Assembly (NCBI GenBank): GCA_963989245.1
Contig: CAXDII010000050.1
Location: 1 to 64,000 of the forward strand
Length of the DNA: 64,000 nucleotides
Reading direction: 5' to 3'
Origin: Nansenia antarctica
Taxonomy: Eukaryota; Chordata; Actinopteri; Argentiniformes; Microstomatidae
This document shows, piece by piece, positions 12,163 through 24,588 of this stretch. Below the pieces are notes generated by a model. The model was not told where the DNA came from and searched no databases. It saw only the letters and a list, made by a program, of their open reading frames with translations. The position numbers and the translations under genes are program-made. Numbering within the stretch: the stretch's first letter is position 1; each line of letters opens with the position of its first letter.

Positions 12163-12422
12163 GGCTGCACACACGCAATTCAAGTTGCTCTGATTGTCAT
12201 TTAGAGTTACATTATAGGAGCATTCAGCAACAAGTCAAAATGTGCTCCAGAAAAGCATAAAACAACACTGATAGAACTTGAGAACGAATGCAAAAACAGT
12301 CCACTCTCAGAACAGGCCGCTTGGACACTTTCAGAACAGCTCTGTTAATGACTGAAAACAGCTCTCGAAGAGATTGTCAAAAGAGACTCTGAAAACGAAA
12401 CGTTGATTACTTTTGAGCAAAA
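12163..12422 (+). repeat. Class B monomer (260 bp), GCATAAAAC subtype
   Basis: First unit of the first 1,074 bp tetramer. It retains the GCATAAAAC allele, whereas the B units of the next two tetramers have GCAGAAAAC. One base therefore distinguishes otherwise nearly identical blocks. Confidence 0.93.
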
Positions 12423-13236
12423 GGCTGCACACACGCAATTCAAGTTGCTCTGATTGTCATTTAGAGTAACATTATAGGATTATTCAACAACAAGTCAAAA
12501 TGTGCTCGTGAAAGGCAGAAAACAACACTTTGATAGTTTGATATAACTTGAGAACGAATGCAAAAAAACAGTCCACTCTAAGAACAGGCCGCTTGGACAC
12601 TTTCAGAACAGCTCTGTTAATGACTGAAAACAGCTCTCGAAGAGATTGTCAAAAGAGACTCTGAAAACGAAACGTTGATCACTTTTGAGCAAAAGGCTGC
12701 ACACACGCAATTCAAGTTGCTCTGATTGTCATTTAGAGTAACATTATAGGATTATTCAACAACAAGTCAAAATGTGCTCGTGAAAGGCAGAAAACAACAC
12801 TTTGATAGTTTGATATAACTTGAGAACGAATGCAAAAAACAGTCCACTCTAAGAACAGGCCGCTTGGACACTTTCAGAACAGCTCTGTTAATGACTGAAA
12901 ACAGCTCTCGAAGAGATTGTCAAAAGAGACTCCGAAAACGAAACGTTGATCACTTTTGAGCAAAAGGCTGCACACACGCAATTCAAGTTGCTCTGATTGT
13001 CATTTAGAGTTACATTATAGGATTATTCAACAACAAGTCAAAATGTGCTCGTGAAAGGCAGAAAACAACACTTTGATAGTTTGATATAACTTGAGAACGA
13101 ATGCAAAAAACAGTCCACTCTAAGAACAGGCCGCTTGGACACTTTCAGAACAGCTCTGTTAATGACTGAAAACAGCTCTCGAAGAGATTGTCAAAAGAGA
13201 CTCCGAAAACGAAACGTTGATCACTTTTGAGCAAAA

Positions 13237-13496
13237 GGCTGCACACACGCAATTCAAGTTGCTCTGATTGTCATTTAGAGTTACATTATAGGAGCATTCA
13301 GCAACAAGTCAAAATGTGCTCCAGAAAAGCAGAAAACAACACTGATAGAACTTGAGAACGAATGCAAAAACAGTCCACTCTCAGAACAGGCCGCTTGGAC
13401 ACTTTCAGAACAGCTCTGTTAATGACTGAAAACAGCTCTCGAAGAGATTGTCAAAAGAGACTCTGAAAACGAAACGTTGATTACTTTTGAGCAAAA
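13237..13496 (+). repeat. Class B monomer (260 bp)
   Basis: First unit of the second tetramer. Standard B alleles (GAGCATTCAG, CTCCAGAAAAGCAG, single GATAGAAC, five A, CTCAG, CTCTG, GATTAC). It is used in this annotation as the reference B copy for the coding-like frame. Confidence 0.93.
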
Positions 13497-13524
13497 GGCT
13501 GCACACACGCAATTCAAGTTGCTC
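13279..13524 (+). other. Coding-like frame in a class B unit (possible relic, representative copy)
   Basis: After an in-frame TAG, this frame gives 47 sense codons, then adjacent TAA TGA, then 33 sense codons up to TGA. The first part contains LIELENECK and LSEQAAWTLSEQL. The second begins LKTALEEIVKRDSENE and goes on to TLITFEQKAAHTQF. The charged, leucine-spaced composition resembles a coiled coil. Class A units break this frame with the TTTGATA duplication, a TAA and a sixth A. There is no suitable start codon, splice signal or homolog that I recognise, and 260 is not a multiple of three, so successive copies are not in frame. I do not call it a gene. It may be a fossil of coding sequence captured into the satellite, or chance. 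Confidence 0.25.
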
Positions 13525-14310
13525 TGATTGTCATTTAGAGTAACATTATAGGATTATTCAACAACAAGTCAAAATGTGCTCGTGAAAGGCAGAAAACAAC
13601 ACTTTGATAGTTTGATATAACTTGAGAACGAATGCAAAAAAACAGTCCACTCTAAGAACAGGCCGCTTGGACACTTTCAGAACAGCTCTGTTAATGACTG
13701 AAAACAGCTCTCGAAGAGATTGTCAAAAGAGACTCTGAAAACGAAACGTTGATCACTTTTGAGCAAAAGGCTGCACACACGCAATTCAAGTTGCTCTGAT
13801 TGTCATTTAGAGTAACATTATAGGATTATTCAACAACAAGTCAAAATGTGCTCGTGAAAGGCAGAAAACAACACTTTGATAGTTTGATATAACTTGAGAA
13901 CGAATGCAAAAAACAGTCCACTCTAAGAACAGGCCGCTTGGACACTTTCAGAACAGCTCTGTTAATGACTGAAAACAGCTCTCGAAGAGATTGTCAAAAG
14001 AGACTCCGAAAACGAAACGTTGATCACTTTTGAGCAAAAGGCTGCACACACGCAATTCAAGTTGCTCTGATTGTCATTTAGAGTTACATTATAGGATTAT
14101 TCAACAACAAGTCAAAATGTGCTCGTGAAAGGCAGAAAACAACACTTTGATAGTTTGATATAACTTGAGAACGAATGCAAAAAACAGTCCACTCTAAGAA
14201 CAGGCCGCTTGGACACTTTCAGAACAGCTCTGTTAATGACTGAAAACAGCTCTCGAAGAGATTGTCAAAAGAGACTCCGAAAACGAAACGTTGATCACTT
14301 TTGAGCAAAA

Positions 14311-14570
14311 GGCTGCACACACGCAATTCAAGTTGCTCTGATTGTCATTTAGAGTTACATTATAGGAGCATTCAGCAACAAGTCAAAATGTGCTCCAGAA
14401 AAGCAGAAAACAACACTGATAGAACTTGAGAACGAATGCAAAAACAGTCCACTCTCAGAACAGGCCGCTTGGACACTTTCAGAACAGCTCTGTTAATGAC
14501 TGAAAACAGCTCTCGAAGAGATTGTCAAAAGAGACTCTGAAAACGAAACGTTGATTACTTTTGAGCAAAA
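14311..14570 (+). repeat. Class B monomer (260 bp)
   Basis: First unit of the third tetramer. Alleles are identical to those of the B unit 1,074 bp upstream as far as read. Confidence 0.93.
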
Positions 14571-17500
14571 GGCTGCACACACGCAATTCAAGTTGCTCTG
14601 ATTGTCATTTAGAGTAACATTATAGGATTATTCAACAACAAGTCAAAATGTGCTCGTGAAAGGCAGAAAACAACACTTTGATAGTTTGATATAACTTGAG
14701 AACGAATGCAAAAAAACAGTCCACTCTAAGAACAGGCCGCTTGGACACTTTCAGAACAGCTCTGTTAATGACTGAAAACAGCTCTCGAAGAGATTGTCAA
14801 AAGAGACTCTGAAAACGAAACGTTGATCACTTTTGAGCAAAAGGCTGCACACACGCAATTCAAGTTGCTCTGATTGTCATTTAGAGTAACATTATAGGAT
14901 TATTCAACAACAAGTCAAAATGTGCTCGTGAAAGGCAGAAAACAACACTTTGATAGTTTGATATAACTTGAGAACGAATGCAAAAAACAGTCCACTCTAA
15001 GAACAGGCCGCTTGGACACTTTCAGAACAGCTCTGTTAATGACTGAAAACAGCTCTCGAAGAGATTGTCAAAAGAGACTCCGAAAACGAAACGTTGATCA
15101 CTTTTGAGCAAAAGGCTGCACACACGCAATTCAAGTTGCTCTGATTGTCATTTAGAGTTACATTATAGGATTATTCAACAACAAGTCAAAATGTGCTCGT
15201 GAAAGGCAGAAAACAACACTTTGATAGTTTGATATAACTTGAGAACGAATGCAAAAAACAGTCCACTCTAAGAACAGGCCGCTTGGACACTTTCAGAACA
15301 GCTCTGTTAATGACTGAAAACAGCTCTCGAAGAGATTGTCAAAAGAGACTCCGAAAACGAAACGTTGATCACTTTTGAGCAAAAGGCTGCCCACACGCAA
15401 TTCAAGTTGCTCTGATTGTCATTTAGAGTTACATTATAGGATTATTCAACAACAAGTCAAAATGTGCTCGTGAAAGGCAGAAAACAACACTTTGATAGTT
15501 TGATATAACTTGAGAACGAATGCAAAAAACAGTCCACTCTAAGAACAGGCCGCTTGGACACTTTCAGAACAGCTCTGTTAATGACTGAAAACAGCTCTCG
15601 AAGAGATTGTCAAAAGAGACTCCGAAAACGAAACGTTGATCACTTTTGAGCAAAAGGCTGCACACACGCAATTCAAGTTGCTCTGATTGTCATTTAGAGT
15701 TACATTATAGGATTATTCAACAACAAGTCAAAATGTGCTCGTGAAAGGCAGAAAACAACACTTTGATAGTTTGATATAACTTGAGAACGAATGCAAAAAA
15801 CAGTCCACTCTCAGAACAGGCCGCTTGGACACTTTCAGAACAGCTCTGTTAATGACTGAAAACAGCTCTCGAAGAGATTGTCAAAAGAGACTCCGAAAAC
15901 GAAACGTTGATCACTTTTGAGCAAAAGGCTGCCCACACGCAATTCAAGTTGCTCTGATTGTCATTTAGAGTTACATTATAGGATTATTCAACAACAAGTC
16001 AAAATGTGCTCGTGAAAGGCAGAAAACAACACTTTGATAGTTTGATATAACTTGAGAACGAATGCAAAAAACAGTCCACTCTAAGAACAGGCCGCTTGGA
16101 CACTTTCAGAACAGCTCTGTTAATGACTGAAAACAGCTCTCGAAGAGATTGTCAAAAGAGACTCCGAAAACGAAACGTTGATCACTTTTGAGCAAAAGGC
16201 TGCACACACGCAATTCAAGTTGCTCTGATTGTCATTTAGAGTTACATTATAGGATTATTCAACAACAAGTCAAAATGTGCTCGTGAAAGGCAGAAAACAA
16301 CACTTTGATAGTTTGATATAACTTGAGAACGAATGCAAAAAACAGTCCACTCTCAGAACAGGCCGCTTGGACACTTTCAGAACAGCTCTGTTAATGACTG
16401 AAAACAGCTCTCGAAGAGATTGTCAAAAGAGACTCCGAAAACGAAACGTTGATCACTTTTGAGCAAAAGGCTGCACACACGCAATTCAAGTTGCTCTGAT
16501 TGTCATTTAGAGTTACATTATAGGATTATTCAACAACAAGTCAAAATGTGCTCGTGAAAGGCAGAAAACAACACTTTGATAGTTTGATATAACTTGAGAA
16601 CGAATGCAAAAAACAGTCCACTCTAAGAACAGGCCACTTGGACACTTTCAGAACAGCTCTGTTAATGACTGAAAACAGCTCTCGAAGAGATTGTCAAAAG
16701 AGACTCCGAAAACGAAACGTTGATCACTTTTGAGCAAAAGGCTGCACACACGCAATTCAAGTTGCTCTGATTGTCATTTAGAGTTACATTATAGGATTAT
16801 TCAACAACAAGTCAAAATGTGCTCGTGAAAGGCAGAAAACAACACTTTGATAGTTTGATATAACTTGAGAACGAATGCAAAAAACAGTCCACTCTAAGAA
16901 CAGGCCGCTTGGACACTTTCAGAACAGCTCTGTTAATGACTGAAAACAGCTCTCGAAGAGATAGTCAAAAGAGACTCTGAAAACGAAACGTTGATTACTT
17001 TTGAGCAAAAGGCTGCACACACGCAATTCAAGTTGCTCTGATTGTCATTTAGAGTAACATTATAGGATTATTCAACAACAAGTCAAAATGTGCTCGTGAA
17101 AGGCAGAAAACAACACTTTGATAGTTTGATATAACTTGAGAACGAATGCAAAAAACAGTCCACTCTCAGAACAGGCCGCTTGGACACTTTCAGAACAGCT
17201 CTGTTAATGACTGAAAACAGCTCTCGAAGAGATTGTCAAAAGAGACTCCGAAAACGAAACGTTGATCACTTTTGAGCAAAAGGCTGCACACACGCAATTC
17301 AAGTTGCTCTGATTGTCATTTAGAGTTACATTATAGGATTATTCAACAACAAGTCAAAATGTGCTCGTGAAAGGCAGAAAACAACACTTTGATAGTTTGA
17401 TATAACTTGAGAACGAATGCAAAAAACAGTCCACTCTAAGAACAGGCCGCTTGGACACTTTCAGAACAGCTCTGTTAATGACTGAAAACAGCTCTCGAAG

Positions 17501-18094
17501 AGATTGTCAAAAGAGACTCCGAAAACGAAACGTTGATCACTTTTGAGCAAAAGGCTGCACACACGCAATTCAAGTTGCTCTGATTGTCATTTAGAGTTAC
17601 ATTATAGGATTATTCAACAACAAGTCAAAATGTGCTCGTGAAAGGCAGAAAACAACACTTTGATAGTTTGATATAACTTGAGAACGAATGCAAAAAACAG
17701 TCCACTCTCAGAACAGGCCGCTTGGACACTTTCAGAACAGCTCTGTTAATGACTGAAAACAGCTCTCGAAGAGATTGTCAAAAGAGACTCCGAAAACGAA
17801 ACGTTGATCACTTTTGAGCAAAAGGCTGCACACACGCAATTCAAGTTGCTCTGATTGTCATTTAGAGTTACATTATAGGATTATTCAACAACAAGTCAAA
17901 ATGTGCTCGTGAAAGGCAGAAAACAACACTTTGATAGTTTGATATAACTTGAGAACGAATGCAAAAAACAGTCCACTCTAAGAACAGGCCGCTTGGACAC
18001 TTTCAGAACAGCTCTGTTAATGACTGAAAACAGCTCTCGAAGAGATTGTCAAAAGAGACTCCGAAAACGAAACGTTGATCACTTTTGAGCAAAA

Positions 18095-18354
18095 GGCTGC
18101 ACACACGCAATTCAAGTTGCTCTGATTGTCATTTAGAGTTACATTATAGGAGCATTCAGCAACAAGTCAAAATGTGCTCCAGAAAAGCAGAAAACAACAC
18201 TGATAGAACTTGAGAACGAATGCAAAAACAGTCCACTCTCAGAACAGGCCGCTTGGACACTTTCAGAACAGCTCTGTTAATGACTGAAAACAGCTCTCGA
18301 AGAGATTGTCAAAAGAGACTCTGAAAACGAAACGTTGATTACTTTTGAGCAAAA
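18095..18354 (+). repeat. Class B monomer (260 bp)
   Basis: Lies 3,784 bp after the previous B unit (1,074 + 10 x 271) and is again followed by a seven-A GTAACATT unit of 272 bp. That unit ends CTCCG rather than CTCTG, so the pair is a relative of the tetramer block. It is the last B unit before a B-free stretch of 11.6 kb. Confidence 0.93.
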
Positions 18355-20473
18355 GGCTGCACACACGCAATTCAAGTTGCTCTGATTGTCATTTAGAGTA
18401 ACATTATAGGATTATTCAACAACAAGTCAAAATGTGCTCGTGAAAGGCAGAAAACAACACTTTGATAGTTTGATATAACTTGAGAACGAATGCAAAAAAA
18501 CAGTCCACTCTAAGAACAGGCCGCTTGGACACTTTCAGAACAGCTCTGTTAATGACTGAAAACAGCTCTCGAAGAGATTGTCAAAAGAGACTCCGAAAAC
18601 GAAACGTTGATCACTTTTGAGCAAAAGGCTGCACACACGCAATTCAAGTTGCTCTGATTGTCATTTAGAGTTACATTATAGGATTATTCAACAACAAGTC
18701 AAAATGTGCTCGTGAAAGGCAGAAAACAACACTTTGATAGTTTGATATAACTTGAGAACGAATGCAAAAAACAGTCCACTCTAAGAACAGGCCGCTTGGA
18801 CACTTTCAGAACAGCTCTGTTAATGACTGAAAACAGCTCTCGAAGAGATTGTCAAAAGAGACTCTGAAAACGAAACGTTGATCACTTTTGAGCAAAAGGC
18901 TGCACACACGCAATTCAAGTTGCTCTGATTGTCATTTAGAGTAACATTATAGGATTATTCAACAACAAGTCAAAATGTGCTCGTGAAAGGCAGAAAACAA
19001 CACTTTGATAGTTTGATATAACTTGAGAACGAATGCAAAAAACAGTCCACTCTAAGAACAGGCCGCTTGGACACTTTCAGAACAGCTCTGTTAATGACTG
19101 AAAACAGCTCTCGAAGAGATTGTCAAAAGAGACTCCGAAAACGAAACGTTGATCACTTTTGAGCAAAAGGCTGCACACACGGAATTCAAGTTGCTCTGAT
19201 TGTCATTTAGAGTTACATTATAGGATTATTCAACAATAAGTCAAAATGTGCTCGTGAAAGGCAGAAAACAACACTTTGATAGTTTGATATAACTTGAGAA
19301 CGAATGCAAAAAACAGTCCACTCTAAGAACAGGCCGCTTGGACACTTTCAGAACAGCTCTGTTAATGACTGAAAACAGCTCTCGAAGAGATTGTCAAAAG
19401 AGACTCCGAAAACGAAACGTTGATCACTTTTGAGCAAAAGGCTGCACACACGCAATTCAAGTTGCTCTGATTGTCATTTAGAGTTACATTATAGGATTAT
19501 TCAACAACAAGTCAAAATGTGCTCGTGAAAGGCAGAAAACAACACTTTGATAGTTTGATATAACTTGAGAACGAATGCAAAAAACAGTCCACTCTAAGAA
19601 CAGGCCGCTTGGACACTTTCAGAACAGCTCTGTTAATGACTGAAAACAGCTCTCGAAGAGATTGTCAAAAGAGACTCCGAAAACGAAACGTTGATCACTT
19701 TTGAGCAAAAGGCTGCACACACGCAATTCAAGTTGCTCTGATTGTCATTTAGAGTTACATTATAGGATTATTCAACAACAAGTCAAAATGTGCTCGTGAA
19801 AGGCAGAAAACAACACTTTGATAGTTTGATATAACTTGAGAACGAATGCAAAAAACAGTCCACTCTCAGAACAGGCCGCTTGGACACTTTCAGAACAGCT
19901 CTGTTAATGACTGAAAACAGCTCTCGAAGAGATTGTCAAAAGAGACTCCGAAAACGAAACGTTGATCACTTTTGAGCAAAAGGCTGCACACACGCAATTC
20001 AAGTTGCTCTGATTGTCATTTAGAGTTACATTATAGGATTATTCAACAACAAGTCAAAATGTGCTCGTGAAAGGCAGAAAACAACACTTTGATAGTTTGA
20101 TATAACTTGAGAACGAATGCAAAAAACAGTCCACTCTAAGAACAGGCCGCTTGGACACTTTCAGAACAGCTCTGTTAATGACTGAAAACAGCTCTCGAAG
20201 AGATTGTCAAAAGAGACTCCGAAAACGAAACGTTGATCACTTTTGAGCAAAAGGCTGCACACACGCAATTCAAGTTGCTCTGATTGTCATTTAGAGTTAC
20301 ATTATAGGATTATTCAACAACAAGTCAAAATGTGCTCGTGAAAGGCAGAAAACAACACTTTGATAGTTTGATATAACTTGAGAACGAATGCGAAAAACAG
20401 TCCACTCTAAGAACAGGCCGCTTGGACACTTTCAGAACAGCTCTGTTAATGACTGAAAACAGCTCTCGAAGAG

Positions 20474-23183
20474 ATAGTCAAAAGAGACTCTGAAAACGAA
20501 ACGTTGATTACTTTTGAGCAAAAGGCTGCACACACGCAATTCAAGTTGCTCTGATTGTCATTTAGAGTAACATTATAGGATTATTCAACAACAAGTCAAA
20601 ATGTGCTCGTGAAAGGCAGAAAACAACACTTTGATAGTTTGATATAACTTGAGAACGAATGCAAAAAACAGTCCACTCTCAGAACAGGCCGCGTGGACAC
20701 TTTCAGAACAGCTCTGTTAATGACTGAAAACAGCTCTCGAAGAGATTGTCAAAAGAGACTCCGAAAACGAAACGTTGATCACTTTTGAGCAAAAGGCTGC
20801 ACACACGCAATTCAAGTTGCTCTGATTGTCATTTAGAGTTACATTATAGGATTATTCAACAACAAGTCAAAATGTGCTCGTGAAAGGCAGAAAACAACAC
20901 TTTGATAGTTTGATATAACTTGAGAACGAATGCAAAAAACAGTCCACTCTCAGAACAGGCCGCTTGGACACTTTCAGAACAGCTCTGTTAATGACTGAAA
21001 ACAGCTCTCGAAGAGATTGTCAAAAGAGACTCTGAAAACGAAACGTTGATCACTTTTGAGCAAAAGGCTGCACACACGCAATTCAAGTTGCTCTGATTGT
21101 CATTTAGAGTTAGATTATAGGATTATTCAACAACAAGTCAAAATGTGCTCGTGAAAGGCAGAAAACAACACTTTGATAGTTTGATATAACTTGAGAACGA
21201 ATGCAAAAAACAGTCCACTCTAAGAACACGCCGCTTGGACACTTTCAGAACAGCTCTGTTAATGACTGAAAACAGCTCTCGAAGAGATTGTCAAAAGAGA
21301 CTCCGAAAACGAAACGTTGATCACTTTTGAGCAAAAGGCTGCACACACGCAATTCAAGTTGCTCTGATTGTCATTTAGAGTTACATTATAGGATTATTCA
21401 ACAACAAGTCAAAATGTGCTCGTGAAAGGCAGAAAACAACACTTTGATAGTTTGATATAACTTGAGAACGAATGCAAAAAACAGTCCACTCTCAGAACAG
21501 GCCGCGTGGACACTTTCAGAACAGCTCTGTTAATGACTGAAAACAGCTCTCGAAGAGATTGTCAAAAGAGACTCCGAAAACGAAACGTTGATCACTTTTG
21601 AGCAAAAGGCTGCACACACGCAATTCAAGTTGCTCTGATTGTCATTTAGAGTTACATTATAGGATTATTCAACAACAAGTCAAAATGTGCTCGTGAAAGG
21701 CAGAAAACAACACTTTGATAGTTTGATATAACTTGAGAACGAATGCAAAAAACAGTCCACTCTCAGAACAGGCCGCTTGGACACTTTCAGAACAGCTCTG
21801 TTAATGACTGAAAACAGCTCTCGAAGAGATTGTCAAAAGAGACTGCGAAAACGAAACGTTGATCACTTTTGAGCAAAAGGCTGCACACACGCAATTCAAG
21901 TTGCTCTGATTGTCATTTAGAGTTACATTATAGGATTATTCAACAACAAGTCAAAATGTGCTCGTGAAAGGCAGAAAACAACACTTTGATAGTTTGATAT
22001 AACTTGAGAACGAATGCAAAAAACAGTCCACTCTCAGAACAGGCCGCTTGGACACTTTCAGAACAGCTCTGTTAATGACTGAAAACAGCTCTCGAAGAGA
22101 TTGTCAAAAGAGACTCTGAAAACGAAACGTTGATCACTTTTGAGCAAAAGGCTGCACACACGCAATTCAAGTTGCTCTGATTGTCATTTAGAGTTACATT
22201 ATAGGATTATTCAACAACAAGTCAAAATGTGCTCGTGAAAGGCAGAAAACAACACTTTGATAGTTTGATATAACTTGAGAACGAATGCAAAAAACAGTCC
22301 ACTCTAAGAACAGGCCGCTTGGACACTTTCAGAACAGCTCTGTTAATGACTGAAAACAGCTCTCGAAGAGATTGTCAAAAGAGACTCCGAAAACGAAACG
22401 TTGATCACTTTTGAGCAAAAGGCTGCACACACGCAATTCAAGTTGCTCTGATTGTCATTTAGAGTTACATTATAGGATTATTCAACAACAAGTCAAAATG
22501 TGCTCGTGAAAGGCAGAAAACAACACTTTGATAGTTTGATATAACTTGAGAACGAATGCAAAAAACAGTCCACTCTCAGAACAGGCCGCTTGGACACTTT
22601 CAGAACAGCTCTGTTAATGACTGAAAACAGCTCTCGAAGAGATTGTCAAAAGAGACTCCGAAAACGAAACGTTGATCACTTTTGAGCAAAAGGCTGCACA
22701 CACGCAATTCAAGTTGCTCTGATTGTCATTTAGAGTTACATTATAGGATTATTCAACAACAAGTCAAAATGTGCTCGTGAAAGGCAGAAAACAACACTTT
22801 GATAGTTTGATATAACTTGAGAACGAATGCAAAAAACAGTCCACTCTAAGAACAGGCCGCTTGGACACTTTCAGAACAGCTCTGTTAATGACTGAAAACA
22901 GCTCTCGAAGAGATTGTCAAAAGAGACTCCGAAAACGAAACGTTGATCACTTTTGAGCAAAAGGCTGCACACACGCAATTCAAGTTGCTCTGATTGTCAT
23001 TTAGAGTTACATTATAGGATTATTCAACAACAAGTCAAAATGTGCTCGTGAAAGGCAGAAAACAACACTTTGATAGTTTGATATAACTTGAGAACGAATG
23101 CAAAAAACAGTCCACTCTAAGAACAGGCCGCTTGGACACTTTCAGAACAGCTCTGTTAATGACTGAAAACAGCTCTCGAAGAG
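20474..23183 (+). repeat. 2,710 bp decamer interval between GATAGTC marker units
   Basis: The rare allele GAGATAGTCAAAAG (normally GAGATTGTC) occurs at 16961, 20474 and 23184. The last two are exactly 10 x 271 bp apart. Both are followed by CTCTG, GATTAC, GTAACATT and CTCAG with CCGCGTGG. The interval looks like a decamer duplication, but the units after the shared start differ (CTCAG against ACACGCC in the second following unit), so the copies have since been rearranged. Confidence 0.6.
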
Positions 23184-23233
23184 ATAGTCAAAAGAGACTC
23201 TGAAAACGAAACGTTGATTACTTTTGAGCAAAA

Positions 23234-24588
23234 GGCTGCACACACGCAATTCAAGTTGCTCTGATTGTCATTTAGAGTAACATTATAGGATTATTCAACA
23301 ACAAGTCAAAATGTGCTCGTGAAAGGCAGAAAACAACACTTTGATAGTTTGATATAACTTGAGAACGAATGCAAAAAACAGTCCACTCTCAGAACAGGCC
23401 GCGTGGACACTTTCAGAACAGCTCTGTTAATGACTGAAAACAGCTCTCGAAGAGATTGTCAAAAGAGACTCCGAAAACGAAACGTTGATCACTTTTGAGC
23501 AAAAGGCTGCACACACGCAATTCAAGTTGCTCTGATTGTCATTTAGAGTTACATTATAGGATTATTCAACAACAAGTCAAAATGTGCTCGTGAAAGGCAG
23601 AAAACAACACTTTGATAGTTTGATATAACTTGAGAACGAATGCAAAAAACAGTCCACTCTAAGAACACGCCGCTTGGACACTTTCAGAACAGCTCTGTTA
23701 ATGACTGAAAACAGCTCTCGAAGAGATTGTCAAAAGAGACTCCGAAAACGAAACGTTGATCACTTTTGAGCAAAAGGCTGCACACACGCAATTCAAGTTG
23801 CTCTGATTGTCATTTAGAGTTACATTATAGGATTATTCAACAACAAGTCAAAATGTGCTCGTGAAAGGCAGAAAACAACACTTTGATAGTTTGATATAAC
23901 TTGAGAACGAATGCAAAAAACAGTCCACTCTCAGAACAGGCCGCGTGGACACTTTCAGAACAGCTCTGTTAATGACTGAAAACAGCTCTCGAAGAGATTG
24001 TCAAAAGAGACTCCGAAAACGAAACGTTGATCACTTTTGAGCAAAAGGCTGCACACACGCAATTCAAGTTGCTCTGATTGTCATTTAGAGTTACATTATA
24101 GGATTATTCAACAACAAGTCAAAATGTGCTCGTGAAAGGCAGAAAACAACACTTTGATAGTTTGATATAACTTGAGAACGAATGCAAAAAACAGTCCACT
24201 CTAAGAACACGCCGCTTGGACACTTTCAGAACAGCTCTGTTAATGACTGAAAACAGCTCTCGAAGAGATTGTCAAAAGAGACTCCGAAAACGAAACGTTG
24301 ATCACTTTTGAGCAAAAGGCTGCACACACGCAATTCAAGTTGCTCTGATTGTCATTTAGAGTTACATTATAGGATTATTCAACAACAAGTCAAAATGTGC
24401 TCGTGAAAGGCAGAAAACAACACTTTGATAGTTTGATATAACTTGAGAACGAATGCAAAAAACAGTCCACTCTCAGAACAGGCCGCGTGGACACTTTCAG
24501 AACAGCTCTGTTAATGACTGAAAACAGCTCTCGAAGAGATTGTCAAAAGAGACTCCGAAAACGAAACGTTGATCACTTTTGAGCAAAA
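23234..24588 (+). repeat. Dimeric higher-order repeat (542 bp period)
   Basis: Five successive units alternate between CTCAG with CCGCGTGG (23234, 23776, 24318) and CTAAG with ACACGCCGC (23505, 24047). The marker spacing is exactly 542 bp. The ACACGCC allele otherwise appears only at about 21225, so this is a recent local two-unit amplification. Confidence 0.8.

Larger units (their letters stand above)
12163..15384 (+). repeat. Tandem higher-order repeat: three copies of a 1,074 bp tetramer
   Basis: B units start at 12163, 13237 and 14311, exactly 1,074 bp apart. Each period holds the same four monomers in the same order: B (260), a 272 bp unit with GTAACATT, seven A and CTCTG, a 271 bp unit with GTAACATT and CTCCG, and a plain 271 bp A unit. 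The copies are nearly identical; the clearest difference is GCATAAAAC in the first against GCAGAAAAC in the other two. This is a textbook higher-order repeat, produced by recent block amplification. The next unit (15385) has the private GGCTGCCCACACG and the pattern stops. Confidence 0.92.
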
